A stretch of 60,079 nt of DNA from an uncultured bacterium (GTDB lineage Bacteria > Bacteroidota > Bacteroidia > Bacteroidales > Bacteroidaceae). The position numbers were made by a program, and so were the translations under genes. The stretch is from NCBI GenBank assembly GCA_945829425.1, contig CALZUQ010000011.1, positions 1 through 60,079 of the forward strand. The letters are read 5' to 3'. The notes beneath the pieces are model-generated. The model saw only the letters and a list, made by a program, of their open reading frames with translations. It was not told the origin of the DNA and did no database searches. Shown in pieces: positions 1-9,000 of this stretch; within the stretch, counting starts at the first letter, position 1, and every line of letters starts with the position of its first letter.

Positions 1-22
1 ACCGTATGGTTAGTTGAATGAA

Positions 23-114
23 CCAGGGGTACCCCTGGGCGCGATTGAATGCTTTCTTACTAACCCTTGATTTGATTGAATTATTCTTTCCTAACCCTAT
101 ATTCAATTGAATAT
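23..114. repeat. Palindromes and imperfect direct repeats at the window's left end
   Basis: Positions 23-38 form a perfect 16-base palindrome, CCAGGGGTACCCCTGG. Positions 99-114 form another, ATATTCAATTGAATAT. Between them, two imperfect copies of a roughly 25-bp unit begin with GATTGAAT and end in CTAACCCT. No reading frame was recognised in 1-325. The function is unknown; the palindromes could be protein-binding sites or remnants of a repeat array that continues outside the window. Confidence 0.6.
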
Positions 115-246
115 CCCATTTGTTTTAGGCATGTTCAATCATATTTAGGGTTTGTGATGCTGTCTTGCGTTCATATCCCTTTTTTGCGTAGCGTCCTGTC
201 TGTTCAGTTAATACACGACCTGTGTGCAAGAAAAACAGCATGAAAA

Positions 247-278
247 TTTGGATATGTGTGATATTATTCGTAATTTTG
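247..278 (+). promoter_or_regulatory. Bacteroidetes-type promoter for the radical SAM gene
   Basis: TTTG at 247-250 and TAATTTTG at 271-278 are separated by 20 bp. This fits the TTTG / TAnnTTTG consensus of the Bacteroidetes housekeeping sigma factor. Transcription would start near 285, about 40 nt before the ATG at 326. Confidence 0.6.
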
Positions 279-325
279 CCACGACAATAACCAATCTGCC
301 TGCATAGGAAAAAGCATCAGAAATC

Positions 326-1165
326 ATGATAAGCCGTTGCTACCTTGAAATAACAAATGTCTGCAATCTCAACTGCCTCTTCTGCCCCAAGACAGAGAGG
401 AAGGCACAAAGTATGACGCGTGAGGAGTATGACACCATTCTGGCACGTCTCGTCGGCGAGGTGCGCTTCCTTTATTTCCACCTCATGGGCGAGCCTTTCC
501 TTCATCCGTCATTGCCGTATTTCGTGCGTAGTGCGAGGGAGAAAGGCTTCGTGCCTGTCATAACCACCAACGGCACGCTGACCGGCCGTGGTGAAGAGGT
601 GTTGCAGGCTTTGCCGCATAAGATACAGGTGTCGCTCCATTCGCATGAGGGCAACGGCAGGGAAGACCTCGAAAGCTATATGGAGGGAGTGATGACCTTC
701 GCCGTCAACGCTGCTGACCGGGGCATCATTATGGTGCTGAGACTTTGGAACCAAGGAGGTTACGACAGCAGCAACGATAAGATTCTTGAACTCGCCGCAC
801 GCTACATACCACGCCCCTGGACGGAAAGGTATGACGGCTGGAAATTGGCTGAGAATATATACCTTGAGTATGACAACATGTTTGAATGGCCCGACCAGGG
901 ACGCGAGGAGTATGGTCAGGAGGAAGTGTTCTGCTATGCTTTACGCAACCAAATCGGCATACTCGTCGACGGCACCGTAGTACCCTGCTGTCTTGACAGT
1001 GCTGGTGCGGTACGTCTGGGAAATATCTTTCAGGAGACGTTGCCGGAGATTCTCTCTTCGCCACGTGCCCAGCGTATGTACCACGCTTTCAGCCGACATA
1101 AAGCATCTGAACCTCTCTGCCGGAGATGCGGATATGCTTCCGTAACAAAGAGGTTCAGAAAGTGA
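326..1165 (+). CDS. Radical SAM/SPASM domain protein
   Basis: The 279-residue protein is complete. Near its N-terminus CNLNCLFC gives the CxxxCxxC motif that binds the radical-SAM 4Fe-4S cluster. A C-terminal cysteine set (FCYAL, VVPCCLD, LCRRCGY) resembles a SPASM/twitch domain that holds auxiliary iron-sulfur clusters. Such enzymes start radical chemistry on peptides or small molecules; the substrate cannot be read from the sequence. It stands alone, convergent with ddh and with only 20 bp between the stops. It is not near the PqqD-like gene at 41 kb, so a partnership in peptide modification is only a possibility. Start ATG at 326 follows a good promoter. Confidence 0.85.
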   Translation: MISRCYLEITNVCNLNCLFCPKTERKAQSMTREEYDTILARLVGEVRFLYFHLMGEPFLHPSLPYFVRSAREKGFVPVITTNGTLTGRGEEVLQALPHKIQVSLHSHEGNGREDLESYMEGVMTFAVNAADRGIIMVLRLWNQGGYDSSNDKILELAARYIPRPWTERYDGWKLAENIYLEYDNMFEWPDQGREEYGQEEVFCYALRNQIGILVDGTVVPCCLDSAGAVRLGNIFQETLPEILSSPRAQRMYHAFSRHKASEPLCRRCGYASVTKRFRK

Positions 1166-1185
1166 GAGACGGAATTTCCGTTTCT

Positions 1186-2085
1186 TTATACGAGGTGTGC
1201 GATATGCTTCTCTCTGTCACCCGGCAGGAGGTCGACAACAGGCACTTCAATCATGGTGTAGCATCCTGGCTGCTGGCGAAGCGAAGCGCGTGCCACGTTT
1301 ACAAGTATCTGAGCCGTCAGGGCAGGGTTGTTGATAGACATGGTGAACTCCATGCGCTGGTTCTGCGTCTTTCCCGATACGCCCTTGCGCACGAGGTGAA
1401 CGCCGTGTCCCATGTCGCGCACGTCGTCAACAGAAGCAACCTGGAAAACATGTGTCTCGTCAGAAGCGAAGTATGGGTCAGCCTTGATAGCAGCTGTCAC
1501 GTCGTCCAGCTTGGCACCCTCTTCGAGTTCTACATAAACCATGCGGCGGTGTATGCCCTCGCCGAGAGGTATTGTCATGGAGAGAGCGTCCTTCACGCCC
1601 TCCTTAGAGCGTACACATACGCTGTGTCCCATAGACATTCCGGGACCGAAGTTTGTGTATGACAGTCCCTTAGGCGCAAGGCTCTCCATCAGAGTACGTA
1701 CCACAGAGTCAGACCCCGGGTCCCAACCTGCTGCAATGATGCTCACCGTGTTTGTCGCCTTGTTGACAGCGTCGAGAGTGTTTCTGTATTCCAGTATCTT
1801 GGTGTGGATATCGAAAGAGTCGACGGTATTTATTCCGAGAGGAAGGATTTTCTTCGCATATTCCTCACAACTGCGTGTCGGTGTTGCGAGTATCGCCACG
1901 TCGACATCCTTGAGTTCTGTTATGTCGCTCACCACGTCATATTCAGCCAGTTCTTTCGGACAGTCCTTTGCACCCTGTCTGCGTACTATTCCTGCAATCT
2001 CGAAATCCGGTGCCGCTTGCAGAGCTTCAAGAGTGAAGCGGCCGATATTGCCATAACCTACTATGGCTGCTCTGATTTTTTTCAT
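1186..2085 (-). CDS. ddh: meso-diaminopimelate D-dehydrogenase
   Basis: The 299 residues match the usual family length. The N-terminus IVGYGNIGRFTLEAL is the GxGxxG dinucleotide-binding loop, and the substrate-domain stretch WDPGSDSVVR is typical of the family. The enzyme reductively aminates tetrahydrodipicolinate to meso-diaminopimelate with NADPH in one step, feeding lysine and peptidoglycan synthesis in the cytoplasm. It is a single gene on the - strand, divergent from ruvA. Confidence in the family is high because sequence features and length agree throughout. Confidence 0.92.
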   Translation of the reverse strand: MKKIRAAIVGYGNIGRFTLEALQAAPDFEIAGIVRRQGAKDCPKELAEYDVVSDITELKDVDVAILATPTRSCEEYAKKILPLGINTVDSFDIHTKILEYRNTLDAVNKATNTVSIIAAGWDPGSDSVVRTLMESLAPKGLSYTNFGPGMSMGHSVCVRSKEGVKDALSMTIPLGEGIHRRMVYVELEEGAKLDDVTAAIKADPYFASDETHVFQVASVDDVRDMGHGVHLVRKGVSGKTQNQRMEFTMSINNPALTAQILVNVARASLRQQPGCYTMIEVPVVDLLPGDREKHIAHLV

Positions 2086-2125
2086 ATTATTAGTATTTTA
2101 TCTTTTTGTATTGTGTTTGGTGGGG

Positions 2126-2133
2126 CAAAATTA
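2126..2133 (-). promoter_or_regulatory. Probable -7 element for ddh
   Basis: On the - strand this reads TAATTTTG, the Bacteroidetes -7 box, about 41 bp before the ddh ATG at 2085. No clear TTTG was found at the -33 distance, so this rests on one box. Confidence 0.35.
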
Positions 2134-2316
2134 GTAAAAAAATGAAAAGCACGGTAATCATCATGCTATTGAAGGCGTGAAAAATAATTTTATTTAACAC
2201 AAAAAACACCATTGCATACAATATTTACAAGAAAAACCTCGTTATAATTATTGTACGCACGTAAAAATACGGTATTTACAAACAGTAATCCACTTAACCT
2301 ATTAGGAACAAAAAGT

Positions 2317-2946
2317 ATGATAGAATATATAAAGGGCGTGTTGACAGAGCTGTCACCTGCCATGGCTGTCGTAGAAGCCGCCGGAGTAGGCTATGCGCTG
2401 CATATCACCCTCAACACATACACCATGCTTCAGAAAACCGGACTAAACCATGATGTCAAGGTCTATGTCCATGAGCAGCTTGTCACAGGAGGACGTGACG
2501 ACTCTTTCACACTCTTCGGCTTCTCAGGCAAGCAGGAGCGAGAGCTTTACCGGCTCCTTATCACCGTAAACGGAGTGGGCGGCAATACGGCACGTATGAT
2601 ACTCTCCGCCACGACACCTGGAGACCTCTGCAACACCATTGCCTCAGGCAACGAGAAACTTCTGAAGACCATAAAAGGAATAGGACCGAAAGGAGCACAG
2701 CGCATCATACTGGAGCTCCGCGACAAAATAACATCTCTCGGCATCGCTGAAGAGCTGCACGCCACAACGGCAAAAGCCGCAACGTCGAACATCAACGGCG
2801 AGATACGCGACGAGGCTGTCGCTGCCCTCACCGCACTGGGCTTCTCGCCGGCTCCGTCGTCGAAGATTGTCACCGACATACTTACCGCAGACAACACCCT
2901 CGCCGTTGAGCAGGTCATCAAGGCGGCTCTGAAAATGATAAAATGA
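2317..2946 (+). CDS. ruvA: Holliday junction DNA helicase subunit RuvA
   Basis: The protein (209 residues from ATG 2317) begins MIEYIKGVLTEL, the typical RuvA OB-fold start. It holds the helix-hairpin-helix stretches LITVNGVGGNTARMIL and LKTIKGIGPKGAQRIILEL and ends in the domain III that contacts RuvB (AVAALTALGFS). RuvA tetramers bind four-way junctions and load RuvB for branch migration. An earlier TTG at 2251 would add 22 residues with no family counterpart, so ATG 2317 is preferred. sprA follows after 92 bp; ruvA next to sov/sprA is also known from Porphyromonas gingivalis. Confidence 0.95.
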   Translation: MIEYIKGVLTELSPAMAVVEAAGVGYALHITLNTYTMLQKTGLNHDVKVYVHEQLVTGGRDDSFTLFGFSGKQERELYRLLITVNGVGGNTARMILSATTPGDLCNTIASGNEKLLKTIKGIGPKGAQRIILELRDKITSLGIAEELHATTAKAATSNINGEIRDEAVAALTALGFSPAPSSKIVTDILTADNTLAVEQVIKAALKMIK

Positions 2947-3038
2947 GTTTCACTACAGGACACACACGGAGAGGAAGCGTATGCTCCTCGCTTAACATAC
3001 CACTGGCATGACGTCAGAAAGAACGAAAGAGAAATAAT

Positions 3039-6000
3039 TTGAACAGGATAAGAAATATTACGGCATGGCTTGTCGTCAGCATCTTTACCGTGCTGGCGGC
3101 ATACGGCGTTGTGTCACCGCAGGATGTGCTGACCCCCATGGAGATGAGGAAACAAGCACAGCAGAACGACCCGCGACGGGCAGGCAACCTGAGAGGCTCT
3201 GACCCACGTGCAGCGGCAAACCGCGGCACGAACCCCGCCTCACGCTCTTCTGTCGGGCGCCTTCCTGCCGACGCTGCCTCAACGCCGTCCAACGCTCGCA
3301 ACGCACAGAAGGACTCTATCACGACGCGTCTTGACGAAGTGATCAAAATCATAGACGAAGAAATACCTGACTCACTGCTACATCCGCGCTGGGGTGTGCA
3401 ACGCACCACTCCCGTAACCTTTGACGACCTGCACCAGGGTTCCGCCGACCTTGCACGCCCGGACAATATCAAGATGGAACCGCAGTACAACGACTCCATA
3501 GACCGATATGTCTACGGATATAAAATCGGCGGCACGTATGTCGAGGCTCCTATAATGATGACCCTCGACGAATATCTTGCGCACATAGCCCGCCGGCAAC
3601 GTTCGGAATATTATAAAGCCAAGAACGTGGAGACCTTCGAACAGAAGGAGAAAGACAAGTTCGACTTCACAGACATGCACTTTGACCTCGGACCGGCAGA
3701 GAAAATCTTCGGACCCGGCGGAGTGCGCATCAAGACGCAGGGAACAGCCGAGCTCCGCTTCGGTGCTACGATGAAAAATGTCGACAACCCCTCGCTGCCT
3801 ATCCGTAACAGGAAGACCACCACCATAGACTTTGACGAGAAGATAAATATCAACATGACGGGAAAGGTCGGCGACAAGGTGAACATGAGCCTGAACTACA
3901 ACACCGACGCCACCTTCAACTTCGACCAGCAGAACCTCAAGCTGAAATATGACGGCAAGGAAGACGAGATCATAAAACTCCTTGAGGCGGGCAATGTCTC
4001 CTTCCCTTCCAACTCCTCCCTTGTCCAGGGAGCCTCGTCGCTCTTCGGCATACGCACCGACCTGCAGTTCGGAAAACTGAAGCTGCAGACCGTAGTGTCG
4101 CAGAAGAAATCCAACTCCAAGAGTGTCAGTTCGCGCGGCGGCGTACAGCTGACACCTTTTGAGATAGACGTTACGGCATACGAAGAGAACAGACACTTCT
4201 TCCTCTCACATTATTTCAGACGTTCTTACGACAAAGCCATGTCCACCCTGCCTAACGTACTAACCGGGGTGAAGATAGGGCGTGTGGAAATATGGGTGAC
4301 AAACAAGTCGGGAGCCACTACCGACACACGTAACATCATAGCACTCACCGACCTCGGCGAGACGTCAGACATTAGCAACCCACGCTGGGGAGCGGCGACA
4401 AACCTTCCGCCGGACAACAGCCAGAACGCGGAATACCAGACCATGGTGACCGCCAATGCCGCTGCCCGCAATATCGACAACGCCTCGGCGACACTCGATG
4501 GCGACGGACTCGTAGGAGGCGTAGATTATGAGAAGATAGAGCGTGCCAGAAAGCTCAGCTCGTCAGAATACACAATAAATACCGCCTTGGGATATATCTC
4601 GCTGAAGACTACGCTGCAGACCGACCAGGTCCTCGCCGTAGCCTATGAATACACCTATGGCGGCAGGACATATCAGGTGGGAGAATTCTCCAGCGACATC
4701 ACCGACAATACGCAGGCACTCTTCGTAAAGTCATTGAAGAACGTGGCGAATATCCCTACGCAGGGCAACTGGCGACTTATGATGAAGAACGTCTACTACC
4801 TTGCGACAAATATCGAGAAGGAGAAATTCCGTCTCGACATAAAATACCAGAGCGACACTACCGGAGTGTACCTCACATATATCCCGGAGAAACAGGTTAA
4901 AGACACCACTCTCGTACGCCTCATGGGAGCCGACCGCCTTGACAACAACAACAGGGCGTACCCTAACGGATATTACGACTACGTAGAGGGATATACCGTA
5001 AGCAACGGACGCGTCTTCCTGCCTGCCGCAGAACCGTTCGGCAGTTTCCTCCTTGAGAAGCTGCGCAAGAGCGGTGTCCCTGAAGCCTCGGCGGCGAAAT
5101 ACGCATATACCGAGCTTTACGACTCTACGAAAACCATAGCGAAGCAGATAGCCGAGAAAGACAAGTTCATTCTGCAGGGACAGTTCAAAGGGTCGTCGGC
5201 AAACGTCATATCCCTCGGGGCGTATAACGTGCCGCGAGGTTCTGTAATAGTAACGGCAGGAGGCATGACGCTGTCCGAAGGTTCTGACTATACCGTAGAC
5301 TATTCCGCAGGTGAGGTCACCATACTCAACCAGAGCATCATTGATGCCGGAACAGCCGTCAACGTGTCTCTTGAGAGCGATACCGACTACGGTCAGCAGC
5401 GTAAGACGATGTATGGCGTGAACTGGGAGTATGACTTCTCCAAGGACTTCCAGATGTCGGGAACGTTCCAACATCTCAGCGAGCAAGCTCTGACAACGAA
5501 AGTGGCCATGGGGTCTGAACCGTTGAAGAATACGCTGTGGGGATTGAACCTCAGCTGGAAGAAGGAGTCGCAATGGCTTACGAATATTCTTGACAAGCTG
5601 CCTTTCCTCCAGCTTACCGCACCGTCGTCCATACAGCTCTCGGCGGAGTTTGCACAACTCATAGCAGGCACGGCGGGAGGGACACAGGACAACGCGTCAT
5701 ATCTCGACGACTTCGAAAACACGAAGAACACCATCGATGTCTCCACACCTTCCTCATGGACGCTCTCCAGCGTGCCGTCGCTCTTCCCTGAGCATACCGA
5801 CCGCACCACGCTGCGCAGCGGTTACAACCGTGCCCTCATGGCGTGGTATAATATCGACCCGCTCTTCACGCGCCGTTCTTCATCGCTCACCCCGTCGCAT
5901 ATCAAGGGCGACTCCGAGCAACTCTCCAACCACTACGTTCGTGAGGTATATGTCAGCGAGCTCTTCCCGAACCGCGACCAGAGCACATACAACGGAGCTA

Positions 6001-9000
6001 CGAACACTCTCTCGATACTTAACCTCGCTTACTACCCCGACGAGCGCGGACCGTATAACTTCTCTACCGACCTCAACGCCAAGGGACGCATGAACCATCC
6101 CGAGCGAATGTGGGGCGGCATGATGCGCAAGCTCGACACCTCGGACTTCGAGACCGCCAACGTGGAGTATATTGAGTTCTGGCTCCTCGACCCTTTCATA
6201 CAGGGCAAGAACGGTTACAGCGATGTCAGCAATATGGGCGGAGACCTGTATATAAACCTTGGAGAGGTCAGCGAAGACATCCTCCAGGACGGAAAGAAGT
6301 TCTATGAAAGCGGTATGCCTACCGACAACTCCAACGCGTTTACCACGACACAGTGGGGCAGGGTGCCTACACAAGCCGCCGTGACATACGCCTTCGCTAC
6401 AGCCACCGGAACACGTGCCAAGCAGGACGTGGGATTCAACGGACTGACAGACGAAGAGGAGCGCACCTTTGAGGGCTACAAAGACTTCCTCGCATTCGTA
6501 GAGGCAAACTACGCCCCTACAGACTCCGTGTATCAGGCTATCATGGCAGACCCGGCCAATGATAACTACCAGTATTTCCGAAGCTCAGACTTCGACCGCG
6601 ACGCTGTCTCCATACTGCAGCGTTACAAGCATATCAACGGTCCGCAGGGCAACTCCCCCGACTCGGAGTCACGCACGGAGAACTATGACACGTCATACAA
6701 GACAACCCCTGACGTTGAGGACATCAACCAAGACTATACCCTCAACGAATATGAAAAATACTTCCAGTATAAGGTGTCGCTGTATCCCGGACAGCTCGTC
6801 GTCGGCGAAAACTTCATCGTTGACAAGCGCGTCACCATGACACCTACGCTTCGCAACGGCGACCGTGACAGCGTGACATGGTATCAGTTCCGCATACCGC
6901 TGAAGCAGAAAACCGGCAACGTGTCCAAGGAAGGTGCCATATCTGACTTCTCATCCATACGTTTCATGAGGATGTTCCTCACGAACTTCCGCGAGCCTGT
7001 AGTGCTGCGCTTCGCAACCCTTGACCTCGTCAGGGGAGAATGGCGCGTCTACGAGCAGAACCTCAACACCGCAGCGCCCAACACAGCCACCATGGCTGTC
7101 TCTGCCGTGAATATCGAGGAGAACAACGACAAGACTCCGGTGAACTACGTACTGCCTCCGGGCATCTCACGTGTCGTAGACCCTTCCCAGCCACAGCTGA
7201 CGGAGAACAACGAGCAGGCTCTCGCCATGACACTCAACAACATGTCTACCGGCGATGCGAAGTGTGTGTATAAAAACACCACGCTTGACCTCCGCAACTA
7301 TCGCCGTCTGCAGATGTTCGCTCACGCCAACGCCTTTGAGCAGAATGTCACCAATCTCACTGACAACCAGCTTGCACTCTTCATTCGCCTTGGTTCGGAC
7401 TATAAGTCCAACTACTACGAATATGAAATTCCTTTGAAACTGACCCCGCAGGGGCTTTACGACAAATACTCTCTCCGCGACTGTGCCTTGGTATGGCCTG
7501 AGGAGAACATGCTCGACATCAACCTCAGCGTCTTTACTGCCTTGAAACGCGAGCGTAACAAGGCGAAGAGCGAGGGTAGGGCATCGTACACGACGCTCTT
7601 CACCGCCTATGACGAGGGCAACCCGAAGAACAAGGTGTCAATCCTCGGCAACCCATCCCTCGGAGAGGTCAAGACGCTTATCATAGGTGTCAGAAACCTT
7701 GCATCGGAAATGAAAGGCGGTGAGGTGTGGGTCAACGAGCTGAGACTGAGAGACACCAACAATGAAGGCGGCTGGGCGGCACAGGGAAGCATGTTCGTTC
7801 AGCTCTCTGACCTCGGCAACGTCAACCTTACCGGAAAGCATACCTCTTCGGGCTTCGGAGGCTTGGAGCAGAGCGTCATGGAACGTTCCACCGACGACTT
7901 TACCTCATATTCCGCTACGGTAAACGTAGAGTTGGGAAAGTTCTTCCCGCAGAAGGCAAAGGTATCGGCACCGCTGTATTACAGCTATTCCAAAGAGACG
8001 ACATCGCCGAAATATAATCCTCTCGACACCGATATGGAGCTGAAGGAGTCTCTCGACGCATACTCAGACAAACACCTGCGCGACTCTATCGAGAGCATTG
8101 CAGTAAACAAGACGGTGAGCAGCAATTTCTCACTCTCAAACCTACGCGTGGGAATAGCAACAAAGGGACACCCTATGCCTTACGACCCTGCCAACTTCTC
8201 TTTCTCTTACAGCCATTCCCGCACACAGAAGTCTGGCGAGACGACGATATATGAGAACGAGGACAACTGGCGTGGTGCCATGAATTATTCCTGGAGTCCT
8301 GTGTTCAAGCCTATCGAGCCGTTTAAGAATATGAAGACAAAGTCGAAGTACGCCAATATCCTCAAACGCTTCGGACTGAACTGGCTGCCACAGACCATAG
8401 GCTTCAATACGGAGATGACACGTCAGTATTACGAGCTGCAGGAGCGTGACATGGACTCGGCGGAAGGCAACAAGTTGCCGTTGACATACAGTTCGCAGTT
8501 CCTGTGGAACAGAGACTTCAACATACGCTGGGATCTCACTAAGAATATGCAGTTCACATTCCAGTCGGCGACACACGCCGAGATACAGGAGCCGCATACA
8601 CCGGTGAACAAAGACCTATATCCCGACGAGTATCAGGTGTGGAAAGACTCTGTGTCAACAAGCATCCGCAACCTCGGCACGCCGCTTGACTACAGCCAAA
8701 GCGTCAACGCCTCATACCGCCTGCCGCTGAACCTCATGCCGGCGTTTGAATGGCTGAAGGCTGACGGCTCGTACACTTCAACGTATAACTGGGTGAGGGG
8801 TACGGAACTGGAAGACGGTACGTCGCTTGGCAACAATATCGCCATGAACCGCACATACACCGTAAATACCTCCTTTGACATGCTGAAACTCTATAACCTC
8901 GTGCCGTTCCTGAAAAAGGTCAACGACAAGTTCCGCAGTACAGCGAAAACAACGATGAAGAAAAAGAATACGGCGAAGGGAAAGAACAGCAAGGAGGCGA

